Positions 16,686 through 25,367 of a stretch of DNA of 64,000 bases are shown here, piece by piece. The DNA is from Treponema sp. (GTDB lineage: Bacteria > Spirochaetota > Spirochaetia > Treponematales > Treponemataceae). The stretch covers positions 39,840 to 103,839 of the forward strand of contig JAFLSO010000004.1 of the NCBI GenBank assembly GCA_022510925.1. Direction: 5' to 3'. The translations under genes and the position numbers were made by a program. Position 1 is the stretch's first letter; the number at the start of each line of letters is the position of its first letter. The notes beneath the pieces were generated by a model. It made no database searches, had not been told where the DNA came from, and saw only the letters and a program-made list of their open reading frames with translations.

Positions 16686-18326
16686 CTAGAACCTGATTTT
16701 CCTGTTCGTGCCCGCGTACGCTTCCTTGCGTATCTGCCTCACCTGCTCGTCCTTAAGGTAGTCGTCGAAATTCATCATGCGGTCTATGATTCCTTTGGGT
16801 GTTATCTCCACTATGCGGTTGGCGATTGTGCTTATGAACTCGTGGTCATGGCTTGAGAACAGCACCACCCCGTTAAAGCGCACCAGCCCCTGGTTAAGGC
16901 TCTCTATGCTCTCAAGGTCCAGATGATTCGTGGGATCATCGAGTATGAGGACGTTCGCGCCGCTAAGCATCAGCTTGGAGAGCATGCAGCGGACTTTCTC
17001 TCCGCCGGAGAGGACTCTCACCGGCTTAAGGCTCTCGTCGCCTGTGAACAGCATGCGCCCCAGAAAACCGCGCACGTAAGAATCATCCTGCTCCTTGGAG
17101 TACTGCTTAAGCCATTCCGTTATGCTCAGGCCGTTGTCAAAATACCTGGAGTTATCGCGTCCCATGTAGGCATGGCTCGTGGTCTGGCCCCAGTTTACGA
17201 CCGCCCCGTCGCATGTGGTCTCGCCTGAGATTATGTCAAAGAAACTGGTTATGGAATTATGCTCCATTCCCACGAACGCGATTTTCTCGCCGGGATGAAC
17301 CGTTATGCTGAAATTGTCCAGAAGGATGTTTCCCTCGCCGTCGCGGCTGGTAAGATTCTCCGCAGTAAGGACAAAGTTTCCTATCTCCCTGTCAGGCTGA
17401 AAATGCACGTAAGGGAATTTGCGGCTGGTCACGGGAAGCTCCTCCAGCTCCAGTTTCTCCAGGACTTTTTTACGGCTTGAGGCCTGCCCCGCCTTGGACA
17501 CGTTGCTCGCGAAACGCTGTATGAACGTCCTGAGCTCGGCCATCTTGTCCTCGCGCTTTTTCTTCTCGTCCTTGGCCTGCTTCTGCATTATCTGGCTCAT
17601 GTGGTACCAGAAGTCGTAGTTTCCTGTGAACTGAGTTATTTTCCCGAAGTCTATGTCGCAGATGTACGTGCAGATGGCATTCAGAAAGTGCCTGTCATGG
17701 CTCACCACAATCACGCAGTTCTCGAATTCAATCAGAAAATTCTCAAGCCATGAGATGCTCTCCAAGTCCAGACCGTTCGTGGGCTCGTCAAGAAGCAGGA
17801 TGTCAGGGTTTCCGAAAAGGGACTGCGCCAGAAGCACGCGGACTTTCTGGCTCTCGTCCAGGTCCGACATCATGCGGTCGTGGAATTCCTCCTCCAGCCC
17901 CAGGCCCGAAAGCATCTGCTCAATCTGATTCTCCGCCTCGTAGCCGCCCAGCTCTCCGAATTCCGCCTCCATCTCCGCGGCTTTTATTCCGTCCTCCTCA
18001 GAGAAATCGGGCTTCTCGTAGATAGCGTCCTTCGCCTTCTCCAGCTCGTAGAGTTTGGGATAGCCCATCTTAACCGTCTCTTTGACAGAATACTGGTCGA
18101 ACGCGAAGTGATCCTGGCTGAGCTTGGCCATGCGCTCGCCCGAGCTTATGCTCACTGAGCCGGAATCACACTCCTGCTCGCCCGAAAGGACCTTAAGGAA
18201 CGTGGACTTTCCCGCTCCGTTCGCCCCTATTATGCCGTAGCAGTTTCCCTTTATGAATTTTAAGTTAACGTCCTTGAACAGAGGCTTCTCTGAGAATTTT
18301 AACGTCAAGTCAGATACTGTAATCAT
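16686..18326 (-). CDS. ABC-F ATPase, YbiT-like
   Basis: A 546-residue soluble tandem ABC protein without membrane spans; ABC-F proteins bind the ribosomal E site and adjust translation. The first domain has Walker A GIIGANGAGKSTFLK (about 32-46) and Walker B LLLDEPTNGLD (about 175). Its signature is degenerate (LDESQKVRVLL instead of LSGGQ), a feature I recall from E. coli YbiT. The linker (about 245-300) is lysine/arginine-rich. The second domain has a divergent P-loop (FVGMEHNSITSFFD) and a normal signature, VLSGGEKVRCML. The altered second P-loop lacks the usual GKS/T, so ATP binding at that site is doubtful or unusual. GGAAAG upstream serves as a ribosome site. The gene lies 31 bases after the upstream DEAD-box gene. 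Confidence 0.93.
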   Translation of the reverse strand: MITVSDLTLKFSEKPLFKDVNLKFIKGNCYGIIGANGAGKSTFLKVLSGEQECDSGSVSISSGERMAKLSQDHFAFDQYSVKETVKMGYPKLYELEKAKDAIYEKPDFSEEDGIKAAEMEAEFGELGGYEAENQIEQMLSGLGLEEEFHDRMMSDLDESQKVRVLLAQSLFGNPDILLLDEPTNGLDLESISWLENFLIEFENCVIVVSHDRHFLNAICTYICDIDFGKITQFTGNYDFWYHMSQIMQKQAKDEKKKREDKMAELRTFIQRFASNVSKAGQASSRKKVLEKLELEELPVTSRKFPYVHFQPDREIGNFVLTAENLTSRDGEGNILLDNFSITVHPGEKIAFVGMEHNSITSFFDIISGETTCDGAVVNWGQTTSHAYMGRDNSRYFDNGLSITEWLKQYSKEQDDSYVRGFLGRMLFTGDESLKPVRVLSGGEKVRCMLSKLMLSGANVLILDDPTNHLDLESIESLNQGLVRFNGVVLFSSHDHEFISTIANRIVEITPKGIIDRMMNFDDYLKDEQVRQIRKEAYAGTNRKIRF

Positions 18327-18357
18327 TGCGCTTTCCTTATCACTGCTGAGTCAAGTC

Positions 18358-20052
18358 TCACTTGTTTTTTCCGAACAAAGATTTTATGGAGCCAAGGAGA
18401 CCTTTTCTTTTTGGCGCTGGGGCCTGCTTGGGAGAAGGCCTTTTCTGCGCGGACTTTCTGGATGAGTCCTGAGCGGAAGCGGGCTTACGGGATTTGTTTC
18501 CGTTTCCGTTGCGGCCCTTTCCTTTGCCGGCTCCGGAGTCACGGGAGGGGCCGGAGGAGCCCGCGAATTTCTCCCTGTAGACTTTCATGCGCTCCTCAGT
18601 GGTCATGGAGGCGAGCCTTGTCTCCTCCTCCGCGCTGAACACACGGCGGTCGCGCCTGTAATCTTTTCCGCGCTCCTCGTTGCGCGACGAGTACCTGCCG
18701 TTACCGCGCCTTGGACTTCCGCCGGAATTTCCGCCTGCCTTCCGTCCGCCGGTCTCATGCCGTCCGCCCGGGCCTCTTCCTCCCGAGCCTGAATTTCTTC
18801 CTGAACTATGGCCGCCTCTCCTCTCATATTCGGATTTACGCCTGCGCCCGAATTCGCTTCTGTCGTTGTAATCCTCGTGATAGGTGTCGGTGCGGATATA
18901 CACGTCCTTGCTTTTGTCCTCCGTGAAAAGGCTCTCGTCCGCCACCTGGGACGGAATGGGCTTCTCTATGTAGCGCTCTATGGGAGGCAGGGAGTACACG
19001 TCCTGCTCGCTGCAGAAAGTGTACGCCTTTCCCTTCTTGCCCGCGCGGGCCGTCCGTCCTATCCTGTGCACGTAATTCTCCACCTCGTTGGGCAGATCAT
19101 AGTTTATGACCATGGCCAGATCATTCACGTCTATTCCGCGCGCGGCCACGTCCGTGGCAACCAGCCTCCTGACTTTTCCGGCCTTGAAGCTGTCCATTAT
19201 CTGCAGGCGTTTTTTCTGCGGCAGGTCGCCTATGATGAATTCGGCCTCAATGCCGTTAAGCCTAAGGCGCTTGGCCACAACCTCGCAGCTTCTTTTTGTA
19301 TTGCAGAAGACGATGAGGCTCTCGGGATTCTCGCGGGAAATTATGCCCAGCAGAAGCCTCATCTTGTCGTCACTTGACACGTGGAACAGTGACTGATCTA
19401 TCTCGTCCACGGTTATGCTCTCCGCGGCAATGGTAATCTCCGCAGGATTCCTGGTGTACTCCCACGCCAGATTCTTTACGTAGCTGTTGAGTGTGGCGCT
19501 GAAAAGCATGGTCTGCCTTTTCTCCGCGGCGGGAAGAACCTTTATGAGACGGCGCAGGTCCGGATAGAATCCCATGTCGAACATCCTGTCCGCCTCATCT
19601 ATCACAAGGAACGCCACGTCGGTCATGCTCATCTGGTTTCCCTCGTGCAGGTCAAGCACACGCCCGGGGGTGCCTATCATCAGGTCCACTCCGCGCCGCA
19701 GGGCCGCCACCTGCTTGTCGTATCCCACTCCGCCGTAAAAGCTTCCGCATGTAAGCCCGGTGAACTTAAGGAGTTTCTCCGCCTCCTCCTGTACCTGCAC
19801 CGCGAGCTCGCGGGTGGGAACCATCACCAGGGCCTTCTTTCCGCTCACATCCGCCCTGGAAAGCAGCTCTTGTATCACAGAGACCAGATATGCGGCGGTC
19901 TTTCCTGTTCCCGTCTGTGACTGAACGTACAGGTCACGTCCCTCCAGAGAGGCGTTCAGCACCTGCTCCTGAACCGGAGTGCATGTAACGTACCCTGCGC
20001 CCGCGATTCCCTCCTGAAGTTTCTCATGCAAACTAAATTCTAAAAAATCCAT
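18358..20052 (-). CDS. DEAD-box RNA helicase with Arg/Gly-rich tail
   Basis: A 564-residue RNA helicase of the RhlE/CsdA type. All canonical motifs are present: Q motif CTPVQEQVL, Walker A QTGTGKTAAY (about 43-52), MVPTRELAVQ, GTPGRVLDL, VIDEADRMFDMGF (about 150-162), FSATL, ATDVAARGIDV and HRIGRTARAG (about 328-337). After the helicase core comes a tail of about 160 residues rich in Arg, Gly, Ser and Lys, probably disordered and RNA-binding, with RGG-like repeats at about 410-480. It probably unwinds structured mRNA or assists ribosome assembly. A Shine-Dalgarno site (AGGG) lies before the ATG, so this gene, unlike the helicase at 3790, has a leader. It is divergent from rlmK. Confidence 0.94.
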   Translation of the reverse strand: MDFLEFSLHEKLQEGIAGAGYVTCTPVQEQVLNASLEGRDLYVQSQTGTGKTAAYLVSVIQELLSRADVSGKKALVMVPTRELAVQVQEEAEKLLKFTGLTCGSFYGGVGYDKQVAALRRGVDLMIGTPGRVLDLHEGNQMSMTDVAFLVIDEADRMFDMGFYPDLRRLIKVLPAAEKRQTMLFSATLNSYVKNLAWEYTRNPAEITIAAESITVDEIDQSLFHVSSDDKMRLLLGIISRENPESLIVFCNTKRSCEVVAKRLRLNGIEAEFIIGDLPQKKRLQIMDSFKAGKVRRLVATDVAARGIDVNDLAMVINYDLPNEVENYVHRIGRTARAGKKGKAYTFCSEQDVYSLPPIERYIEKPIPSQVADESLFTEDKSKDVYIRTDTYHEDYNDRSEFGRRRKSEYERRGGHSSGRNSGSGGRGPGGRHETGGRKAGGNSGGSPRRGNGRYSSRNEERGKDYRRDRRVFSAEEETRLASMTTEERMKVYREKFAGSSGPSRDSGAGKGKGRNGNGNKSRKPASAQDSSRKSAQKRPSPKQAPAPKRKGLLGSIKSLFGKNK

Positions 20053-20210
20053 GTCTTTCCCTAAAATTCATACCGCAAACATAAAGCGTGTGATGATGTT
20101 GATTTTATATGCGAGACTGTATCATTTTTCCGCACGAATGTACACAGGTAGCGCATGACGTACGGGGACGGGCACTCACAAAGGCATGCCTGCGAGCGGC
20201 CGAAAACTTA

Positions 20211-20239
20211 TTGCCCACTGTGATTTTTCCCGCTATACT
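20211..20239 (+). promoter_or_regulatory. Leaderless-type promoter of rlmK
   Basis: -35 TTGCCC (20211-20216), 17-base spacer, -10 TATACT (20234-20239), GTGGGC, then ATG at 20246. The longer frame starting at 20186 contains the whole promoter, so the 20246 start is preferred. Confidence 0.75.
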
Positions 20240-20245
20240 GTGGGC

Positions 20246-21439
20246 ATGAGCCGTAACGCGGAGCAGGATTCCGAGCAGAAAAACTCTTATCAGGCAGGGC
20301 TTTTCGAGAGCCGCATCACCAGAAATCACAGGACGCTAAGGAAATGGGCCAGAAAAAACCGCATAGGCTCATACCGGCTCTATGACCGCGACATTCCGGA
20401 GATTCCGCTGGCGCTGGACTTGTACACTTTTCTTCCCCCGCAGTGCGACACAAAGATGAGCGCCATACAGCATCAGAACGAGCTTAACGCCGCAGTAAGC
20501 GCGAACGGTCCGCTGGCGGAGCAGTTTCTGAGCGAGGAGCGGTCCAGGACGTACGCACACCTTTATCTTTACGAGCGCCCCTACGAAAAGCCGGCGGAGC
20601 AGGAAGCAGTGTGGCTTAATGCCATGGCGCTGACCGCCGCTAAGGTCCTTTGCATTCCGCCTGACCATGTGATTACCAAAACCCGCAGAAAGTTCACAGG
20701 CACGGAGGAGGGACGCTCCGAGCAGTACGAGAGGCTGAATGCGACGGGCGAAGGCAGCGTGACAGGCACCGTGGCGGAGCAGGGGCAGATTTTCACAGTG
20801 AACCTCACGGACTATCTGGACACGGGGCTTTTCATGGACCACCGTGTGCTTAGAAAAATGCTGCGTGACTCGTGCGCGGGGAAAAGAGTGCTGAACCTTT
20901 TCTGCTACACAGGAAGTTTCTCTGTGTATGCCGCGGAGGGAGGCGCGAGTCTGGTGCACAGCGTGGACACGAGCCGCACTTACCTTGACTGGGCGGAGCG
21001 CAACATGAGGCTGAACGGATTCCGGGACGAGAGCAGGCTCATCTTCACACGGCAGGACGCCGTGGAATTCCTGGACCATGCGGTGGCTGACATGAGGGGA
21101 AAGGAAAAATCATGCGGATTTGACATAATAATACTGGACCCGCCCACATTCTCAAACTCAAAGCGCACCAGAATCACGCTGGACATAAACCGTGACTGGC
21201 ACAGCCTGGTCGAAAAATGCACCGCGGTCCTTAATCCCGGGGGAACGCTTTACTTCAGCACAAACAGCAGGCGCCTCAAATTTGACCCCGCGCTTCTTCC
21301 GCGCGCGCAGGACGGAAGCCCGCTCTGCTCGTTCACGGACATAACCTCCAGGACCATACCCGAGGACTTCAGGAATTCAAAAATTCACCGCGCATGGAGC
21401 ATAACAAAAAACCGCGGCACGGAGAAGTCTGATTCCTGA
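20246..21439 (+). CDS. rlmK: RlmK-type 23S rRNA methyltransferase
   Basis: A 397-residue SAM-dependent RNA methyltransferase resembling the C-terminal (RlmK) half of E. coli RlmKL, which makes m7G2069 in 23S rRNA. The run NLTDYLDTGLFMDHRVLRKM (about 193-212) is the signature of this subfamily. The SAM-binding loop is NLFCYTGSFSVYAA, the acidic ribose-binding strand is VDTSRTYLDWAERN, and the catalytic-region motif is DPPTFSNSKR. It lacks the THUMP-bearing RlmL partner of the E. coli fusion. The close relative RlmI is an alternative, but the LDHR/DPPTFSNSK combination favours RlmK. No Shine-Dalgarno site; the start is set by the promoter. It is convergent with rpmE. Confidence 0.86.
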   Translation: MSRNAEQDSEQKNSYQAGLFESRITRNHRTLRKWARKNRIGSYRLYDRDIPEIPLALDLYTFLPPQCDTKMSAIQHQNELNAAVSANGPLAEQFLSEERSRTYAHLYLYERPYEKPAEQEAVWLNAMALTAAKVLCIPPDHVITKTRRKFTGTEEGRSEQYERLNATGEGSVTGTVAEQGQIFTVNLTDYLDTGLFMDHRVLRKMLRDSCAGKRVLNLFCYTGSFSVYAAEGGASLVHSVDTSRTYLDWAERNMRLNGFRDESRLIFTRQDAVEFLDHAVADMRGKEKSCGFDIIILDPPTFSNSKRTRITLDINRDWHSLVEKCTAVLNPGGTLYFSTNSRRLKFDPALLPRAQDGSPLCSFTDITSRTIPEDFRNSKIHRAWSITKNRGTEKSDS

Positions 21440-21446
21440 CGCGGGC

Positions 21447-21480
21447 AAAAAAAAATCCGCCGGCACTCATTCCCGGCGGA
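21447..21480 (-). terminator. Rho-independent terminator of rpmE
   Basis: Read on the minus strand, an 8-bp perfect stem (TCCGCCGG / CCGGCGGA, 21480-21456) is followed directly by nine T residues (21455-21447). It lies about 30 bases after the rpmE stop. On the plus strand the stem has no T-run, so it serves mainly the rho-rpmE side. Confidence 0.88.
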
Positions 21481-21511
21481 CTTAAGTCACAAAACTTTCT
21501 GCGCCCTGCGC

Positions 21512-21721
21512 TTACTTTGACTCCGCTATGCCGTAGCGCTTGTTGAAGCGGTCGATGCGGCCGGCAGTGTCCACGAGCTTCTGCTTTCCGGTGTAGAACG
21601 GATGGCAGACGGAGCAGATTTCCACGCGGATATTCTCCACGGTGGAGCGCGTCTCGATTACATTGCCGCAGGCACAGGTAATCTTTGTCAGTTTGTACTC
21701 AGGATGGATTCCCTTTTTCAT
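21512..21721 (-). CDS. rpmE: 50S ribosomal protein L31 (zinc-binding form)
   Basis: A 69-residue ribosomal protein. It keeps the four-cysteine zinc site of the C+ form: two Cys in TCACGN near the N-terminus and two in [15 protein letters not shown]. This form is the normal, zinc-replete L31 on the large subunit, as opposed to the zinc-free paralogue that replaces it under zinc starvation. A strong AAGGAGAT site lies before the ATG. It follows rho by about 200 bases and is probably co-transcribed, since I see no clear terminator between them; the spacer holds no other gene I can support. A good terminator follows it. Confidence 0.97.
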   Translation of the reverse strand: MKKGIHPEYKLTKITCACGNVIETRSTVENIRVEICSVCHPFYTGKQKLVDTAGRIDRFNKRYGIAESK

Positions 21722-21920
21722 GTTATCTCCTTGTCTTGCCCGACAGCAAAGAACAACCAGATTAGCTCAGGCGCCGGACTTTCGCGAAAGCACTTTAAAA
21801 CGTGCAGACAGCGCCTCATTCTCCTACTGTTATCGCCCAAGTTACTGTCACAAGAACGTTGAATATGCGCATTTCTACCACAAAACGGGCGCCATGTCAA
21901 GCGCATGGCGCTGCGCGGAT

Positions 21921-23720
21921 TTAGTCCACCGCGGCGGAGCCCGGATTCATGCTGGCCAGGAACGCGTCGTTGTCCTTGGTCTTTCGCATCTTGTCCATGA
22001 TAAGCTCCAGGATGTCGGAGTCCTCCATGGGGTTCAGGACTTTGCGCAGTATCCACATCTTCTGAAGCTCGTTGTCCGTAAGAAGAAGCTCCTCTTTGCG
22101 CGTGCCGGACTTCTTGATGTTAATCGCAGGGAACAGACGGCGCTCAGCGAGCTTCCTGTCCAGGTCTATCTCGCTGTTGCCGGTGCCCTTGAACTCCTCG
22201 AATATAACCTCGTCCATGCGGCTTCCGGTCTCTATGAGCGCAGTGGATATTATGGTGAGGGAGCCGCCCTCCTCCACGTTGCGCGCCGCTCCGAAGAATC
22301 TTTTGGGCTTGTGCAGAGCGTTGGAGTCCACGCCGCCGGAAAGGACCTTTCCGCTGGTGGGGACTGTCTGGTTGTACGCGCGGGCAAGGCGCGTGATGCT
22401 GTCCAGGAAAATCACCACGTCCTTCTTATGCTCCACAAGGCGCTTGGCTTTCTCCAGCACCATCTCCGCCACCTGCACATGGCGCGCGGCCTGCTCGTCG
22501 AACGTGCTTGATATGACCTCGGCCTTTATGCTGCGCTCCATCTCAGTGACTTCCTCCGGGCGCTCGTCTATCAGAAGGACTATAAGATACACGTCAGGAT
22601 TGTTAGTGGTGATGGCGTTCGCTATTTTCTGCATCAGTATGGTTTTGCCCGCTTTGGGAGGCGCCACTATCAGAAGCCTCTGGCCTTTCCCTATGGGGCT
22701 GAACAAATCAACTATGCGGGTGCTCAGCTCCGTGCTCACAGTCTCCAGGCGCAGCTTGTCGTTAGGATAGAGCGGCGTAAGGTTCTCAAACGGAATGCGG
22801 GTCTGCACCACGCGCGGCTCGTCAAAGTTCACGCTCTCTATGCGAAGAAGCGCGAAGAATTTCTCGCCCTCTTTGGGACTCCTTGTCTGCCCGTAAACTG
22901 TGTCGCCTGTCTTTAAGTTGAACAGGCGTATCTGGTTGGGGGAAATGTAGATGTCGTCCTGCCCGGGAAGATAATTGTTCTGCGGGCTGCGCAAGAATCC
23001 GTATCCGTCAGGGAGAATCTCAAGCGCGCCGCTTGCAAAGATAATCCCGCCGTGCTCCGTATGAGCCTTAAGTATGCAGAAAATGATGTCCTGCTTTTTC
23101 ATGGGAGCCAGGTCGTCTGCGGAGATGCCGTACTGCATCGCAAGCTCGCGCAGCTCCGGGATGCTTTTCATGGTGAGGTCATTTATGAGGAGCCTGGGCT
23201 TGGACTCGTACTCCTCGGGATTCTCTATGTGCTGCGCCGCCTCCATAGCCTCAATCCGCGACTGGGCGTTCCGTTCGTAATTGCCGTTGTTGTAGCGCCT
23301 GTAGCCGTTGTTGTTGTAGCGCCTGTAGCCTCCGCCCTGATACGCGGAGTCATCACCGTTTCCGTAATTGTTATTGTAGCGCCTGTAACCGTTGTTGTTG
23401 TAGCGCCTGCCCTCCCACGAGCGGTGGGGCTGACCCTCCTGACCGCCCTGCTGTCCCTCAGAGACAGGCTCCTGAGCCCGCTCCGACTCCTGGGAAGCCT
23501 CCGCCTGGGCCTGGCCCGCGCCCTCCTGTGAGGCGGCATTAGGCTCTGAGCCCTCCTGCGGCTCTGCGTCCTGCCCTGCCTGCGGCGCCTCATCCTGCGC
23601 GGGCTTAGCGCGCACCACACGGCGCTTACGCGGCTTGGGCTCCTCGTCTGCTGCTAAATCAGTCACCTGCTCCTCCTGTGATTGCGCGGGCTCATCGTCA
23701 CGGCGTTTTCTCATTGCCAT
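21921..23720 (-). CDS. rho: Transcription termination factor Rho with a long repeat-rich N-terminal insert
   Basis: A hexameric RNA-dependent ATPase that ends transcription. It has 599 residues, against about 420 in E. coli. The extra part is at the N-terminus: an acidic and lysine-rich start (1-100), then an Asn/Arg/Tyr/Gly repeat tract (about 100-148) built on RRYNNNGY units. The normal N-terminal domain follows (about 165-215), then the cold-shock-like RNA-binding domain, with the variant segment [19 protein letters not shown]. The ATPase core has Walker [10 protein letters not shown] (about 355), LIDERPEEV (about 387) and the Q/R-loop region [25 protein letters not shown] lies eight bases before the ATG. 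A promoter lies about 135 bases upstream (23853-23882), giving Rho a long leader. Confidence 0.97.
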   Translation of the reverse strand: MAMRKRRDDEPAQSQEEQVTDLAADEEPKPRKRRVVRAKPAQDEAPQAGQDAEPQEGSEPNAASQEGAGQAQAEASQESERAQEPVSEGQQGGQEGQPHRSWEGRRYNNNGYRRYNNNYGNGDDSAYQGGGYRRYNNNGYRRYNNGNYERNAQSRIEAMEAAQHIENPEEYESKPRLLINDLTMKSIPELRELAMQYGISADDLAPMKKQDIIFCILKAHTEHGGIIFASGALEILPDGYGFLRSPQNNYLPGQDDIYISPNQIRLFNLKTGDTVYGQTRSPKEGEKFFALLRIESVNFDEPRVVQTRIPFENLTPLYPNDKLRLETVSTELSTRIVDLFSPIGKGQRLLIVAPPKAGKTILMQKIANAITTNNPDVYLIVLLIDERPEEVTEMERSIKAEVISSTFDEQAARHVQVAEMVLEKAKRLVEHKKDVVIFLDSITRLARAYNQTVPTSGKVLSGGVDSNALHKPKRFFGAARNVEEGGSLTIISTALIETGSRMDEVIFEEFKGTGNSEIDLDRKLAERRLFPAINIKKSGTRKEELLLTDNELQKMWILRKVLNPMEDSDILELIMDKMRKTKDNDAFLASMNPGSAAVD

Positions 23721-23804
23721 TTAAATTTCTCCATCAAGAACTGAGATTTTAAAGTATAAAGACCGAAGCAAATCCATACATAAATTATAGTCATGTTGAA
23801 AGGA

Positions 23805-23835
23805 TTTTTAGGAGCACATCATGCTCCTTGAAACA
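23805..23835 (-). promoter_or_regulatory. Inverted repeat in the rho leader
   Basis: A 7-bp perfect stem AGGAGCA / TGCTCCT with a five-base loop lies between the proposed rho promoter and the rho start. It has no T-run and does not look like a terminator. It could take part in feedback control of rho, which many bacteria regulate by leader termination; this is inference. Confidence 0.4.
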
Positions 23836-23852
23836 GAATCTTCTACGCGGAC

Positions 23853-23882
23853 ATTTTATCCACAAAAATGATTTTTTGTCAA
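23853..23882 (-). promoter_or_regulatory. Promoter upstream of rho
   Basis: Minus strand: -35 TTGACA (23882-23877, perfect), 18-base spacer, -10 TAAAAT (23858-23853). It starts just beyond the flgJ stop and would give rho-rpmE its own transcript with a leader of about 125 bases. Confidence 0.6.
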
Positions 23883-23897
23883 TCTGCGGACTTTAAA

Positions 23898-24464
23898 TTA
23901 GCGCTGGCCGGAAAGCTCTATGTAAATCTGGTCCGCAAGCCCCAGGCCCGCAGACTTCGTAATCTGCTCGGCGTAATTGTCGTACAGCATGTCATCGTAC
24001 ATGTCGCGCGCAAAGCTGTTCTCCTTGCCCAGCAGCTCCGCTTTCTGTATGGTGCCGCGCATGGATGACAGCATAATCTTAACGAAATAATTCTCCATCT
24101 CAAGGCTCTGCTCGTAAAGCTCGCTGGTGCGGTCTATGACAGGCGCGCTGCCCAGGGGGCCTGTGGTGCCGGCGGCAAATCCACGCGGGCGGGCGCTCTT
24201 GTCCTTCTCGGAAGTGAACGCATCCTTGAAGCCCTTGGTGTAGTCGCCGTTGATTCTTTTGCCTGAGGAGACCTGACTGGACGACACGCCCGAAAGATCT
24301 GCGTCATTGAGGCGCGCGTCATTTCTGGAAGCGCGGGCGGTAAGCTCATTCACCAGAGCCATAAAATTTTTCTCGTCGCTTTCCCTGCGCGCGGAGCCTA
24401 ACGGCATCGCGCCATCAGAAAGAGTTCCTGTTATGCCTGATCCTGAGATACCTTTCACACCCAT
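23898..24464 (-). CDS. flgJ: FlgJ-like rod-binding protein without hydrolase domain
   Basis: A 188-residue protein whose C-terminal part (about 105-185) matches the rod-binding domain of FlgJ: a helix with YEQSLEMENYFVKIMLSSMR and the following SFARDMYDDMLYDNYAEQI. The peptidoglycan hydrolase domain of enterobacterial FlgJ is absent, as in other spirochaetes. It should help the rod assemble across the peptidoglycan layer. The N-terminal 100 residues are low in predicted order. A GGAAG site precedes the ATG. It is the last gene of the flgF-flgG-flgJ operon, an order also found in other treponemes as far as I recall. Confidence 0.88.
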   Translation of the reverse strand: MGVKGISGSGITGTLSDGAMPLGSARRESDEKNFMALVNELTARASRNDARLNDADLSGVSSSQVSSGKRINGDYTKGFKDAFTSEKDKSARPRGFAAGTTGPLGSAPVIDRTSELYEQSLEMENYFVKIMLSSMRGTIQKAELLGKENSFARDMYDDMLYDNYAEQITKSAGLGLADQIYIELSGQR

Positions 24465-24512
24465 AAAGCACTTCCATTAAAAGTCAGTCATTTGATTATC
24501 GGAGCATCATGC

Positions 24513-25307
24513 TCAGCGCTTTAGGCTTACCGCGGTCTGAAGCATGGTGTCGCTTGTCTGTATGGCCTTGCTGTTGAACTCGTAGGCCCTCTGCGCCACA
24601 ATCATCTGCACCATCTCGTTTACCACGGAGACATTGCTCATCTCAAGGAATTTGTGCTTGACTATTCCCATGCTCTCAAATCCGGGGCGTGACGCTATGG
24701 GGTCCCCTGAGGCGTTGGTGACTTTGTAAAGGTTGTCGCCCACGTTCTCAAGTCCCACCTGGTTCGGGAACCTGTAGAGCTCAAGCTGCCCCACCTGCAC
24801 GGGGTCAACGGCCCCGTTCACTTTGACGTTCACCACTCCGGTATCGCTTATGGAGAGGGTCTCTATCATGAATCCCTCAGGCATTATAATCTCGGGTATC
24901 ACGCGGTTTCCGTTGGCGGTGACAAGCTGCCCGGTGCTGTCTATCTTAAACGAGCCGTCGCGTGTGTACGCCCAGCTTCCGTCATACTGCTGCACCCTGA
25001 AAAATCCCTCGCCCACAATCGCAAGGTCCGTGTCCACGCCGGTGGCCTGCAGGGAGCCCTGCGTCATTATGCGCTGCGTGGCCCCCACCTTGACGCCGGT
25101 TCCCATCTGAAGCCCCTCAGGAGTTACGGTGTCCTCAGTGGCGGGCGTTCCCGCGAGCTTCACGTTCTGATAGAGCAGATCCTCGAATTCCGCGCGGTGC
25201 TGCTTGAAGCCCGTGGTGTTCACGTTAGAGAGGTTGTTGGATATAGTGTCTATATTCATCTGCTGGCCGTTCATTCCTGTGGCGGCCGTCCATAAGCTTC
25301 TTACCAT
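24513..25307 (-). CDS. flgG: Flagellar distal rod protein FlgG
   Basis: A 264-residue axial protein that forms the distal rod of the periplasmic flagellum. The N-terminus MVRSLWTAATGMNGQQMNI and the motif ISNNLSNVNTTGFKQHRAEF are the standard flagellar rod/hook N-terminal signature. The C-terminal helix has EMVQMIVAQRAYEFNSKAIQ, ending DTMLQTAVSLKR. These terminal helices pack in the rod core; the middle D1 domain (about 75-215) is typical of FlgG. No signal peptide is expected, since it leaves through the flagellar export apparatus. A GGGAG site lies seven bases before the ATG. It is second of three co-oriented rod genes. Confidence 0.96.
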   Translation of the reverse strand: MVRSLWTAATGMNGQQMNIDTISNNLSNVNTTGFKQHRAEFEDLLYQNVKLAGTPATEDTVTPEGLQMGTGVKVGATQRIMTQGSLQATGVDTDLAIVGEGFFRVQQYDGSWAYTRDGSFKIDSTGQLVTANGNRVIPEIIMPEGFMIETLSISDTGVVNVKVNGAVDPVQVGQLELYRFPNQVGLENVGDNLYKVTNASGDPIASRPGFESMGIVKHKFLEMSNVSVVNEMVQMIVAQRAYEFNSKAIQTSDTMLQTAVSLKR

Positions 25308-25367
25308 GTTTTTTCTCCCGTCAAAAAGTCAGTCCCGCGGCACGGGACATCAGGTCATGCTGTTACG

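Noticed and set aside
16650-16686. Hairpin AGGCTC / GAGCCT after the ABC-F gene as a terminator
   Set aside because: The stem includes the stop codon region and no T-run follows on either strand; it may be chance or part of the sufU promoter region.
21642-22511. A 289-codon frame antisense to rho and overlapping rpmE
   Set aside because: It is the antisense shadow of the Rho ATPase domain and has no recognisable motifs or start signals.
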